DNA of 64,000 nt from assembly GCF_029867415.1 (NCBI RefSeq), contig NC_081181.1, positions 77,720,144 to 77,784,143 of the forward strand, written 5' to 3'. The DNA comes from Vicia villosa (lineage: Eukaryota > Streptophyta > Magnoliopsida > Fabales > Fabaceae). The position numbers were made by a program, and so were the translations under genes. A model generated the notes under the pieces. It was not told where the DNA came from. It saw nothing but the letters and a program-made list of their open reading frames with translations, and did no database searches. This document shows positions 13,473-24,979 of the stretch, piece after piece. The number at the start of each line of letters is the position of its first letter. The stretch's first letter is position 1.

Positions 13473-13484
13473 TGGTATCAGAGC
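13473..13484 (+). other. Primer-binding site, initiator tRNA-Met type
   Basis: TGGTATCAGAGC lies four bases after the 5' LTR end, matching the complement of the plant initiator-Met tRNA 3' end used by many Ty3/gypsy chromoviruses. Confidence 0.9.
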
Positions 13485-14877
13485 ATAGTCGGTCGTTGTG
13501 ACCAGAGTCTTGTTGTTAATTTTTCCTTTCGGTATGCGACATGTGTGTGAAACACTGTCGGTACTCAGTGTGTTCTAACTGTTTGCCTGCAGAAGTGGGA
13601 TTGAAACTAGTGGGGGAGAAGTCATGCTTCTCGGATATGTCTCAGATGCAAGATGTTAGAGTGATGCATAGGGCAGCAGTACAAGAGTGTGGAGTTATTG
13701 TTTTCTGAAGTGAAGGTGACATGGGCTGAAGACTGTGGTTGTTATTCAGTCGGAGTGTCTCGAAGTAGATGATGGTTATTTCTGAGAAATGGAATTTCGA
13801 AGTTGTGATGCTTCAAGTGCTACTGATGGACTGTGATGTTGTTGTGTGAGTAGCCCTATGTGAAAGGTCGCTGTTGAAGCAGTGATTAAAGGAAGTATTG
13901 TCGTAGACCTTATCTTAGGATTACTAGTAAGTAATTGAGATGATAGTTGAGGTTATCGATGTTGTTGAGAAAGTTTCGAAGTGCGAGTAATGCAAAGAGA
14001 CGAGTATGATCTCAAGGATAAGAAAGTTGATGATGGCGTACATGAATTTGGTTTCAGGATGTTGCAGAAATCGAACTTCAGCGGTGAAATGTGTTGTTTA
14101 AGTTATAAGAAGTTTGGAAGCGAAGAGATGTGATAAGATGATGTTAATAATGAGATTAATTTGAAAAGGATGAGTTTTGGAGCAGAATTTTCGTAAGCAA
14201 ATCGCAGGAAAATTGCTGAATCGTTATGAAATTTCGAAAATTCATAACTGGAGTTCTGGACATCCGATTTGAGTTCCGTTTGAAGCGTCGGAAAGCTAAC
14301 GAGATGAACTTTGTTATAAAAATGGTTGCAGAATCTGTAACATATTTAATTGTGTCAGGATGATGTTAGAAAGAGGTGAAGTTACGGTTACACTTGTCCT
14401 TAGAACTAGACTTGTTTGTTGGTACCGCACGAGACTTCAGCGTCAGAGTTGAACGGATTGAAAGAATAATGAGTAGGCTTGTTGTGAAGCAATTTTAGGA
14501 ATAGGTGTTCCAATTGGGGAGTTATGGAGATATCATATAGAGTATCGGAGCATGGAGTCGGTGTTGCATTTTTGGATAACAATTAGAAAATTCATGTCTT
14601 GAGCTCTGAGTGTCGGATTAATGTACCGTTTGAACCCACGAAGAGGAGAGATTATGTTCTACATTGTGGAAGAGTTATAAATACCATAGACTGGTCCTAT
14701 GAGGAGATATGATGATGTCGGTTAAAGAAGCATGAACCAGTGTTGAAATAGCAATGCTTACTACCGCGATTGTTTGAAATGAGGTTGAATAGAATGTGAC
14801 GTGGATGAATAAGCTGATAAAGATGGTTTAAGTACCGATGGATTTGAGTGATGAGTGAAGTAGTAGAGAAGGTGAAA
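13485..14877 (+). other. Internal region of the Ty3/gypsy element, unrecognisable
   Basis: This should hold gag and early pol, but no domain could be read because of dense stops and probable deletions. Confidence 0.5.
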
Positions 14878-15530
14878 AAGACTTGAAACTGTTTGTAGTA
14901 TATTGTGATGCGTCACTGATGGGTTTGGGTGGTGTATTGATGTTAAACTAGTAAGTAGTAGCTCATGCGTCGAGACAACTCAAGGAGCATGAAGGGAATT
15001 ATCTGACCCATGACTTAGAGTTGACGATTGAGGTTTTGTTTGTGACGCCATTATTTGTATGGTTCGAGATTCGAAGTGTTTAGTGATCATAAGAGTCTGG
15101 AGTACCCCTTTGATCAGCAAGGGCTTAATGTGAAGCAATAGAAATGGTTAGAGTTTTTGGATTACCATCTTGGTGAGGAAAAATGTTGTGCCAATGCACT
15201 GAGTAGGGAACCTCTAAAAATGTCGATGCTGATGGTGAAAGAGTTGGATTTAATTGAACAATTTAGAGAAATGGTGTTCTTGACGAGATTAGAGAAAGTG
15301 AGAAAGCTGATGTTGAGTTGATCGATAAGTCGACCTTGAATTACCACGGTAAAGACGGTGAATTCAGAATTGACGAGGATGGTGTAATGAGGTCTAGAAG
15401 TCGCGGTTATGTTCCAGATGTTACCGAGTTGAGAAAGAATATTCTAGAAGAAGGACACCATAGAGAATTATTAGACTATGACAATGTTAATGAGTTTGGG
15501 TGCAAACTCGGAAAAGACACTATTATGTAG
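14878..15530 (+). pseudogene. Ty3/gypsy RNase H and linker to integrase, broken
   Basis: Readable pieces in order: YCDASLMGLGGVL (RNase H first Asp), VVAHASRQLKEHEGNYLTHD, FEVFSDHKSLEY, WLEFLDYHLGEE, CCANALSREPL (degenerate ADALSR), then YHGKDGEFRIDEDGVMRSRSRGYVPD and NILEEGHHREL of the pre-integrase segment. Several stops and at least one frameshift interrupt it, and the integrase core is missing after 15530. The order and wording match Tekay/Del-like chromovirus pol. Confidence 0.8.
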
Positions 15531-16708
15531 TAACGACGGTTTATGCTTAAATATGATTGTCGGCTATCTATTGACAAATTGAGGACTTGATCACCCTTAA
15601 TCTCTTGTTGATAGTAGGCGGAATCATATAGATGGTATGAGATTGCTTGTTACCTTAATGGTATAAGATGTGATGAATGCTGAGATGTGAGAATAACCAC
15701 TCACCATATTGTGGGAACTTATGAGGAAGTGAATATGTAAGAGTGCAAAGTATTGGACGGTGACTTAAGACGAGTAGTCGTAGTCGTACAGCGAAAGTAT
15801 GATGTAGAGTGGTGTTATGAGTGCTACCCGTGAGCAGTGAGGAATTAATATGTCGGAATCCTACATAGAGAATATGTGTTTATCTATATGTTGGGTTTAG
15901 AATCTCGTGGACGTAAAGATGTCGTGCCAAAGGATTCGGACCCTTTTGAATAATTGCCGAGATGATGAATATGTTGTTATGGTTGTACGTAGTTAACGAG
16001 TATGTAGTCGGAGAAGTTAAGATGAAGAGTTAATATATTCAGAGAAGTTAAGACGAAGAGTTGATACTACACGATGCTATAATAATTTTGTAATGTCGTA
16101 AGGTGTTATGTAGATTTCTAAATATAATGAGGAATTATACTCTGCGAAGGACGAAGTTAATTTGATTCTTAGTGGGGAGTGGGACTCAGTTGAGCTATCT
16201 TGTAAGCAATGGTATATTGAGGATGATGAGCTATGTAATTATAACTACTGATGTGTGCTTGTCCCGATAGTGGGAATGTTTTTAATAGATGAAGTAACGC
16301 GGGAATTTGCTTTGAGTAAGTGTAAGTATTACTTTATCGCTCAATTGGAAGAGTGTGCCTAAGGTTGGTACGTGGGTAAATGGAATCCATTACTACAGTG
16401 TTGATCAGTTGCGATCATACCATGGATTGTGTAATTGTATTATTCGGTTATTAAACGTATTGTATGGATCGCACCTCGAAGTTTCATTGTTGTTAACTGT
16501 TGGAGTTATAGCTAGTGGTACACCTGGGGATGGTCAAATGCATCGTAAGAACTGAGATTAAATGCATGAGATATGCTTATGTTGGTTATGTCAGATGAAT
16601 TTTGAGACTCGACTAAGAAGGTGTTAACGGAGAATGGGAGAGTCAAATGAAGTACTGTTATCTGGGACTTTTCACTTGAAGTATGTTTTCGAGGACGAAA
16701 ACTCTTTT
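15531..16708 (+). other. 3' internal region of the Ty3/gypsy element, non-coding
   Basis: No domain is recognised; the integrase core and chromodomain expected here are deleted or too decayed to read. Confidence 0.5.
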
Positions 16709-16721
16709 AGTGGGGGAGAGT
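16709..16721 (+). other. Polypurine tract of the Ty3/gypsy element
   Basis: AGTGGGGGAGAGT lies directly before the 3' LTR start TGTAACACC and is the expected plus-strand primer. Confidence 0.88.
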
Positions 16722-18639
16722 TGTAACACCCCGTTAATTCTTGTTTATTAATTTAATTATTATTTTTAATTAAATTATTAGAATTAATAATTTTTGGGAA
16801 TTATTTGGAAAATGATGAAATATTGGCATTGGGCCTAGAGTGGTGGTTAGCAGAAAGGGGGTGTTAGCTAAGCAAGCCCATTATAATATTTTATTTGATT
16901 TTTTATAAAATAAAAGGAATTGGGAAAAGAAGAGGAGAAGAAAAAGAGACAGACTCTGAGAAAGGGAGAACACGTGAAAGAGAGAAGAGCCAAAGGGGAA
17001 GAAGACCTTCGAAGATTCGACTCTGAGGTAAGGGGGGATTCTTCGGGTTAGTAATCCTTATGCGATTGTAGGTAGTAGGATTGATTAGGATTGTTGTCTA
17101 TTTCAATCGTACGTGTCAGGTTTGGGGATTTTGTTAGGTTTTGATGAAATTGTATGAATTAACATGATCTTGATAATACTCATGATATATGTTGTTAATA
17201 CTTGTATAAAATTTGTCTGAAATATGTTATGATGTGAAAATTGATGGTTTTTGTGTGCTATGTTCGTATGTACCTGAAATTGGGGAAATGGGATAGGGTA
17301 GATGCTGTCAAAATGGTGAAATTGGCTGTGCAGGTACGTAGGAACCGGTTACCATGTGGGACGAACCGGTTCCCCCTTATAAAACAGAGAGATGTGGATT
17401 CTGGGTTGCTGGGAACCGGTTCCCATATAGGGACAACCCGGTTCCCCATAGTAAAAACCAGAGGCGTGATTTTGGAAGCAGCCAGGAACCGGTTCCCACG
17501 TAGGGACAACCCGGGTTCTGCTGCACTTTTCTACAAAATGTTTTATTTTCAAAATCCCATAACTTTTGATCAGAGTATCCAACTTATGCGCCGTTTTGAG
17601 CATTATGAAGCTGAGTTAATGGCCTATATGATGAATAGGTGGTATGGACGTAAAGACCAAGTTGTTTATTTGTGATTATGTTATTTATTAGGTGATGATT
17701 TTCGTGTATGCGTGTGATATGTTTGTATGAATGCTAAGAATATATACATGCTTATCGGTGATGATTTGGTGATGATAATGAAACGATGTGTTACATCGGA
17801 TTGGTGATGTTGTAAGCATGTTATATGTTGCATTCATTGGCATACATTTTTGGTGATGGATCCTGGTGATGAAATGGATCAAAATGGTGGGCATAATTCC
17901 CATTGTGTGGAATTTGTGCTGGTTAAACTGTATCTCGGTGATGAAAAAGATCAGTTGGATGGGTGTATCCCATGTATGGTACCACATGCATAGTGTCAGT
18001 TTAATCATATGCATTGTTTATAACATGATTGGATGAAATTCAGTGTTATGCCTTGGTGTGTTTATATGATTGATGTATTGAGGAGTTATTGTTAATGTAA
18101 CTTGATTTTGATGGAATGATGAGTTGTGGGCCGATGGCCAATTTTGTTGAATTGATGTTTGCTTGTTGTAATAATGCCGAATACATGTATGTTGGATGGA
18201 TGATAATTGCTATGAGATTTTATTGCTTATGATTGTATAATGGTTATTAATTCGAATGAAACTCACCCTTACTTTGATGAATTCAGATTAAGGATGTAGC
18301 GGCGTCTTGATTGGGTGAAGATAGCTTGTAGGCTAGCCCGTAGTTCGTGTCGAGTCATGCTCTGATTGTAACACTGGGATCAATTAGTCTTAGGGTTACT
18401 TTTTATACATTGTTGCCATTTTGGCTATGGATTGATGTATTCAGTATTTGTGTGGAGATGTTTCTTAATACTGTTGAATTAAGTTCCGCTGTGCTAAATA
18501 CATGTTTGATATTGGTTAATTTCTAATAAAGCATGACAATCGACTTAATGTTTTTATTTATTTTAATAATTGTAGCATCCTTGATGGGTTATTACTCTGA
18601 TTATATTATATTTCCGCGGGGGTTTAGAAGGGTGTTACA
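16722..18639 (+). repeat. Ty3/gypsy 3' LTR
   Basis: 1918 bp, near-identical to 11552-13468. It repeats the GGAACCGGTTCC module at 17341-17521. Confidence 0.92.
17341..17521 (+). repeat. GGAACCGGTTCC module array (3' LTR copy)
   Basis: Same three-unit array as in the 5' LTR with a few substitutions, for example GGTTACC for GGTTCCC in the first unit. Confidence 0.9.
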
Positions 18640-18980
18640 AAACTAACACGTTCATTAAACTCGCAGCATCCTGTTTAGTATATATGGGTCGTCTGGTTTT
18701 GCGTTTTGATCTGTTTTGCAGGTGTTGGTATCGCATCTCGTCAGAGAAGGTGGAAGAAAGCCATCGCTGGCGGTGGCTTGAATGTCCCTTACGCAGGTGT
18801 GGCTCTTTCGCTCGTTCTTAGTGGCCAGTCAACGGATAACCTCTCTCTCTCCCTTCGCCATTGGCTCAGACACAACGCACGGGGCCCACCTGTTGACTAT
18901 GTTTGAATTCTCTTGTTGACAATTTTATGATTATTATTGTTTAATGTAAGTTTCAATGATAATTAGTATTCACAGTACAA

Positions 18981-19027
18981 TTGGCAGGTGAGAGAGATTG
19001 AAACCACTAGCTCCTGGGCTCGATCCC
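18981..19027 (+). other. tRNA-like A/B-box pair in Ogre-2 LTR (weak)
   Basis: TTGGCAGGTGAGAG resembles an A box and GGGCTCGATCCC (19016-19027) a B box, in the sense strand. The 3' LTR copy at 63601-63648 keeps both. Confidence 0.4.
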
Positions 19028-19290
19028 TCATGTACACAATATTTCTTTTTTAAGTGACAAACTGCAGGATCCTGTGTGCGCCACCTTAGGGAGATCACGA
19101 TACGCTTCTTCTCCTCATCATTTGATCGTCCCTATAATCAGATCCAACTAATCCAGAAAATGTTGCACACCATGCATCTCTAGGGAAGAACTACACAGAA
19201 TCCCAAGCGCCACTCCTCTTTGACTTATTCCATTAAGTATTTGTTTTTATATTTATTTGTTAATGATTATGTATTAACAATTGAGTTACT

Positions 19291-19345
19291 TGGCACAGCT
19301 GGCAATGACGTTTGGTAATTGCTTAAAAAACCTGAGTTCGATCCC
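19291..19345 (+). other. tRNA-like A/B-box pair in Ogre-2 LTR
   Basis: TGGCACAGCTGGCAATG (A-box-like) and GAGTTCGATCCC (B box, 19334-19345) are about 40 bp apart in the sense strand. There is no full cloverleaf, so it is not a tRNA gene. It resembles a SINE head. Confidence 0.5.
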
Positions 19346-21173
19346 TTAGGGTGACAATTAATATTTTACCAAGGTTTTTCAAAGGATCCCATGCATTCAA
19401 ACGACGTGCGCCCAGTGTACGCCCTTCATCTTCCAGCCATTTGATCATCTCCCAGTCAGATCCAACGAGCACAAAGCTTCAGGCACACCATAGACCCTCA
19501 AGGACGCTCCATACAGGATCTCATACTTTATTTTTTTAGCTTTAATTACTTAATTTCTTTCTAGTTATTTATTTATTTTCTTTTCTTTCCTTTTTCTTAA
19601 TAATGTTTTTTTCCTAAAAACATATTAACTAAAATAATATTTCACTTTAATTATTAATTTTAATCAAAAACCCGGGTTTTCTTATTTAAAAATAATTATT
19701 TTTTTAGGTTTCTTTTTAATTATTTTAGGGCAACAATTTAATTATGAGTTAATTAAATTTACACTATGTCTTAAATCACTGTTAGGTAGGTGTCGTCCAT
19801 TAACTTAATGTTTTTCTCATAAAACCTCATTCCTTAAAAATCAGGGTTTACCCTCACTTCAAAACTTTTTGTTTACCTTGTATTATTGCTTTGCCTTTAG
19901 TTATTCTATTAATCTGGTTATATTAATTAGGTCTGGGGATCTTTAATGCATTGACAATTTCATTTCTTTTATTTGTGCCCAATTTTCAGGATTAATCAAG
20001 ATCCTTTCAGCCACGCGCCATCAGCCACGCGCCATCAGATAAAAAAGCTAAGTTCTAATCCTTTTTTTATTTAAATATAATTTTACTTTTAATTTTTGCC
20101 TTATAAATAAAGTTAGGGTTTACTTCTGCTGTTAATGAATTTCTCCTACACTTAGCCCTATTATTTTCATTGCAATTTTCAGGGTCAATCAAGAATTCGA
20201 AGAAGATCAAGGCTCGAGAAAAATTAAATTAATTATTTATCTTTTTTATTTTCTGTTTTAATTCCCCCATCCCTGCAGGTGTTTATTGTAATAGCGTAGG
20301 ATTTTTATTTTTCTGCCTTTAATTTCTGTATGATTTTAACTGCGTGGTTAGTAATCTTAGGGAGTGCAAGCCTTTAACAGAATTAAATAAATATAATTAT
20401 AAGGTAAATAACTGAATTGAACCACATGATTGTTGCACCCACACACCTTTAGGGTAACCTCTTCTGTTGCCTTACCGTTGCCTTATTACTGTTGCCTGTT
20501 GCCTCTAAATGGTATTAAATAGTCAAGTCCCTCGATTCCAAGGATACCTAAAGCACTGTTGCCTTCAAAGTTATTGAAACTCCCTCGATGTTGCCTCGTC
20601 CCTATTGCTAAGGTATCCTCGCGTGATGCCTAAAGATATTAAATGACAATTCTATCCTTCCCTTAGACTACCTGCCCTCTTTATGGCATGGGACAGTCTT
20701 ATGGCGAACGATTACTCTCGATGACCCTTCACATCCAATTGAAAGGCTTCCTACCCTCTTATGGTACGGATAGACCCTTTCGCCTCGAAAAGCTAAAAGA
20801 ACAAATTTTCTAACTTAGGGTAGTTGCTATTAATTGCTTGCTCTAATTCAAATTACTTTTTACACCTCTTTTTTCAAAATTCAAAAAGACTACGCTTATT
20901 TACAAGCTAAAGTTCTTCTTCGAAAATCTCTTCAAACAATTCAAACATTTCAAACAAAAGTGAGCTAAGCAATTAAGAGCCCATGGATAACCATGGATGC
21001 AAAGGGTGCCTTACACCTTCCCTTTGTATAACTTACCCCCCGAACTCAAAAACTTTTTAAAAGGTCTTTTCCTGTTCTTTTAGCCTTTCCTAAAATTGGA
21101 TAAAATAAAAGTCGGTGGCGACTCTTGCTATCCGCACATTTCAAATAAAAGTCAGTTCACCGTATTACAGAAC

Positions 21174-21191
21174 TGGCGACTCTGCTGGGGA
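21174..21191 (+). other. Ogre-2 primer-binding site (tRNA-Arg type)
   Basis: TGGCGACTCTGCTGGGGA lies four bases after the 5' LTR end. It differs from the Ogre-1 PBS at one base. Ogre elements are known for an Arg-tRNA primer site. Confidence 0.9.
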
Positions 21192-21385
21192 TGCTTTCGA
21201 TTAAAAGAGGGGTTACCTTAAAGTTTAGGATCACTTAATGTTTGCTTTGCTTGCTTTACTTTTCAAGGCTGTTTTGGGTATTCTGTTGTGTGAAAGATCC
21301 TACACTCGGATCTAGTGTACCTTAGGTATGTGGCATGAGACCAGGGAGGCTGTACGACATGTATCGTTATGGTTGAACTGGTGGC

Positions 21386-22709
21386 TGTAAGTATAAGAGT
21401 GCGCCTAAGAGGGGGGGTGAATTAGGTTTTTCAAAGATTTATACGGTTTTTAGAATACTTGTACTTATTTTTGGTTAAGTGTTTGAAGGCTTTTGATGGT
21501 TTGTATCTTTATCTTGGTAATGGTGATGAAAGCGGTAAATACGGAAAGATAAAGAACACAACGATATATACTGGTTCCCCTCACAATCCGAGAGTACTCC
21601 AGTCCCCTTTCAAACACGAAAGAGATTTCACTATAGTTAGAATTATTGTACAAGCCTATGCCTACTATCTAACCTATAGGGTGATCAAAGGTTCTTAACA
21701 CCTTTAAGATCAAACAACACTAATGTGAATGAAGAACAATCCTCTTCAAACACACCACTTACTTCCAACAATCCTGGATAGTAAGGAAACAATACAATCT
21801 TATTTTCAACAATCCTGAAAAATAAGATATAATTTCTAAGTATAATTTGAGTAGAAGTTTGTAGAGCAATATCAATCTTGGATTGATCTTCTTTTTCTTC
21901 AAATAAACAATTCTCAAAATGAATATAAGTGTTCACAATGTATGCATGAAACTTTGAATGGATTTCTCAATGAAAATGTGTATAGAAAGTTTCACTTGAA
22001 AATAAGATTTGATGAACACTTGGAAATATTGAAAGATGAAGAATATATGGTTTATGAATTGTTAATGAAGAAGGTGAATAATGATTCTGAAATATGTAGT
22101 ATTTATAATGTGTTAAACACCTCTTTGAATGGTTATTTTTCCATGAAACAATGCAATGATCAAGTGGTAAGAAAATGGATTCGTTTGAATAAGATCATGC
22201 AATGAAAAAACACACTGGTTCAGGAGGAACCGGTTCCTGCCTAGGACAACCCGGTTCCTGCTGAACGTTACAGCAGAAAAATTCAAATTTTGAACTGAGG
22301 AACCGGTTCCCACCTAGGGACAACCCGGTTCCTAGTAGTAAAACACATAATGCTGAAAACTGAGAATGCTGGGAACCGGTTCCCCCATAGGGACAACCCG
22401 GTTCCTAAAACCTTTATTTTGAATTTTAACTTTGAAAAAGGTTTTAAATGAACTTTTGAAGGATGACACTTTGTAGTATGTTTATGATATGCATGGAAAT
22501 ATATTTGTGAACAATTATATGTCAAAGTGAGTATTGTTTATACCTTTGACATTTTAGCTCGATTCTTGAATCTTCATAATTTCTTCAAGACTTTGAAATG
22601 ATGTATTTTTGCTTGATACTTGAAATTCTTTTTGAACATCCTTTATAAAAACTTGATGTCCATATTGTCTTCATCAAAACAAACTATGCTTGAGAGGCTT
22701 GCAATTACA
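21386..22709 (-). repeat. Copia 3' LTR
   Basis: 1324 bp. Sense strand starts TGTAATTGC and ends ACTTACA. It contains a GGAACCGGTTCC array at 22226-22405. Confidence 0.94.
22226..22405 (+). repeat. GGAACCGGTTCC module array in the copia 3' LTR
   Basis: Three module units, for example GGAACCGGTTCCCACCTAGG then GACAACCCGGTTCC. The TGCTGGGAACCGGTTCCC context is shared with the Ty3/gypsy LTR at 12237. Antisense relative to the copia element. Confidence 0.9.
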
Positions 22710-22723
22710 TTCTCCCCCTTTTT
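22710..22723 (-). other. Copia polypurine tract
   Basis: Sense strand AAAAAGGGGGAGAA directly precedes the 3' LTR start TGTAATTGC. Confidence 0.9.
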
Positions 22724-23183
22724 GATGATGACAACCAAGTCTTGAAAAAGTTTTGAAAAGAGTTGTTTTGTGCTTTTGAAATTATGTAGAACAATGCAAG
22801 GCTCCCCCTATGTTAGAGACTCCCCCTAAATCCATGATTCCTTGATTTATGGTGATGAGTTTCATTTGATAATTTTAACAATGGCCTGCATTTTTCTTTG
22901 AAACAAAACAACAACAAAAACACATGCATATTCTTCTCCCCCTTTGTTATTATCAAAAAGGATGGGGAAAAAGAGAAAATTGATATAAAATCTAAACATA
23001 ACACAAAGATAACACAAATTAAAAACACTACAAACATAACATATTTAAACTTCACGATTACAACATAAAACTTAAATAAATGATCCTAAACATCACAAAA
23101 CATAAATAGAACAATGTCTAGAAAAATATAAATAAAAACTAATAATAGAAAGAAAACATAACATAGAAATTAAAGCACATAAT

Positions 23184-24336
23184 TTAGTCACTTTCATCCA
23201 TTTGCTCTTCATCATCATCCTCTTGTTCATCTTCTTCTTCACTTCCTTCCTCTCCCTCATAATGAGCCAAGATACGCCTTTGAGTCCGTTGAATTTCCCG
23301 CATTTGTCTTCTCATAAGGTTATGCTCATAGTTATTCTCCCGCTTGTTGTTATCAATAGATGTTTGAATAGAACAAAGCTTGGCAAACATCATATCCATT
23401 GTGTATCCACCTTCAAGAGGTTGAGGAACTTGTGGCACGGTTGGCTCAAAATCAACTTTGTAAACGAATCTACCTTCACGATCCGTAACTATTCCTGTAT
23501 TTTTAAGAGCGGTAGCGGTGGTGATAGCACACTCTTGTTCATCCATTTTTCTTTGGTTCCCTTTGTAGGAGAACACCAGCATTCCGAATAATATGAGAGA
23601 TGGCCCTTGCATAAGGTAAGCCTCCTATAAGGGAAGCCATAAGCTGCATGTGGCGCATAATTGAAAGAGCCCAATTGACTTCAATGCCACGTCTTAGAGC
23701 ATGTAAGACCATCAATTCAAACTCATTTATCCTGGATTGGTTAGAGTTCTTTGGAAACAAAACATAAGTAATGATAAGATGAAGCATCCTATCACTTACC
23801 GATAGACTTGAACCGAACATGTTAAATTTGTTAGCAAGCTGTTGGCGAACTGTGTCGCGTTGAGTTGGTCGGCACATATCCACAAAGACATCAATCTTAC
23901 TATATGGTTGCCAATCCTCCGGTATGTTACCTTGAAGGAGCACTAAGCCTTGAGATGGAATTCCTAACACTCTTCCAAATTCCTCAACATCTAAGCATAT
24001 ATCTTTATTTGAAACTTTTGACAATAATGTGAAATCATCAAATTCATCGGTCACTATCCTAAGATTATGATAAAACTCTCTAACCAAATCCGGGTAATAA
24101 TCACCATGGTCAAGCACAAAATTAGCGACCCCTGCATTAGCTAGTCTAGCCGGAAAATTGAAGCTGTGATTAGGGAAATCGGGGAGTTTACCGTATTTTG
24201 CCGGAAGGAGTTTCCGACTACGAATGTTGAAAGTGAGTCTCCGACTCTTGATAGTTGGTTGGGTTTCTTGAGGTTCTTCACTTGTCTCACCAACCTTGTT
24301 CTTCCCTTTTGCACTTCTTGAAATTTTAGGTGCCAT
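23184..24336 (-). pseudogene. Extra sense ORF downstream of copia pol (plant-transposon-protein-like), frameshifted
   Basis: It starts at ATG 24336 with a basic N-terminus (MAPKISRSAKGKNK). A globular part follows with YPDLVREFYHNLRIV, CLDVEEFGRVLGIPSQG and LHLIITYVLFPKNSNQSR, resembling the 'putative plant transposon protein' domain found as extra ORFs in plant retroelements. The first frame stops at 23539. Coding continues in another frame (DEQECAITTATALKNTG...) to 23184, ending in an acidic tail (EGEEGSEEEDEQEDDDEEQ). The shift lies in an A run (T run at 23546-23550 on the plus strand). It occupies the place of the SIRE env-like ORF, but I see no convincing signal peptide or transmembrane segment, so envelope function is unsupported. 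Its role is unknown. Confidence 0.7.
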
Positions 24337-24979
24337 GATTGAGAGTTAGGGTTTAGGTTGGAATTTTCGGATTTGATGAGTGGAGAAGGATTTGAGTGAG
24401 ATATGTGAAAGAATGGAGGATTATATAGAGTTTTGAGGTAGTGGGTGTTTTAATTTTGAGAGTTATGGTGAGATAGTGGAACTTTTAATTGGGTTGACAA
24501 TGGAGGTGGAAAGGTTTGAAGAAGATGAAGATGAATGTTGAATGAGAGTAAATGTGAGTGAGTAAATGAGAATAAATGTGTGGTGTGAAATGATATAATA
24601 TATATTGAACTTAAAGTAAAAAATAATAAGAAATAAGGCAAACAATAGTGACCACACAAAACTTCACGTACAGTCAAACATGATAAGCAAAAAGCTGGAA
24701 AATGTACGTGGGAACCGGTTCGTCCCTACATGGGAACCGGTTCCTGAGAAACACAAAAAAAAAACACGCCTCTGGAAATTACTATGGGGAACCGGTTCGT
24801 CCCACATGGGAACCGGTTCCTGGACTGAAAATTTCAAAAACTTTAATTTTTATGAAATATAAAGCATATATATCATGCATACTCATCAAGACATAATATA
24901 TGAACATTCATAAAGCATTTTTTATCACATAAAATGTTAGAAATGTGTACCTTTGATTTATGATGATGATTAACGAATT
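24337..24979 (-). other. Spacer between copia pol and the extra ORF
   Basis: No coding domain. It contains the GGAACCGGTTCC array at 24711-24820, and AT-rich DNA upstream of the extra ORF that could hold its own promoter; no TATA box stands out. Confidence 0.5.
24711..24820 (-). repeat. GGAACCGGTTCC module array, internal copia copy
   Basis: Two units in sense orientation. The inter-unit spacer (CCCCATAGTAA, then CCAGAGGCGTG and a T run) matches the spacer in the Ty3/gypsy LTR at 12275-12303. The homology therefore extends beyond the palindrome. Confidence 0.88.

Larger units (their letters stand above)
11552..18639 (+). mobile_element. Ty3/gypsy element (chromovirus-like), decayed, nested in the Ogre-2 5' LTR
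   Basis: LTRs 11552-13468 and 16722-18639 (TGTAACACCCCG...GGGTGTTACA), flanked by the perfect 5-bp duplication AAACT (11547-11551, 18640-18644). An initiator-Met-type PBS follows the 5' LTR and a PPT precedes the 3' LTR. The internal region is only 3.25 kb and holds RNase H / pre-integrase remnants with many stops, so it is a deletion derivative. About 17 differences are visible by eye in the first 650 bp of the LTR pair, so it is older than the other two nested elements. Confidence 0.9.
9951..21169 (+). repeat. Ogre-2 5' LTR, split by a nested Ty3/gypsy element
   Basis: LTR segments 9951-11551 and 18645-21169 flank the nested element. The same text is continuous in the 3' LTR around 63224-63290, where ...GATCAAACTAACACG is uninterrupted, giving a direct empty-site comparison. 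The LTR ends ATTACA just before the PBS. Confidence 0.88.

Noticed and set aside
12071..17675. Two near-identical 144-residue plus-strand frames (12071-12505, 17241-17675) and their antisense partners
   Set aside because: They read through the palindromic GGAACCGGTTCC array in the two LTRs. Both strands are open because the module is palindromic, and no domain is seen.
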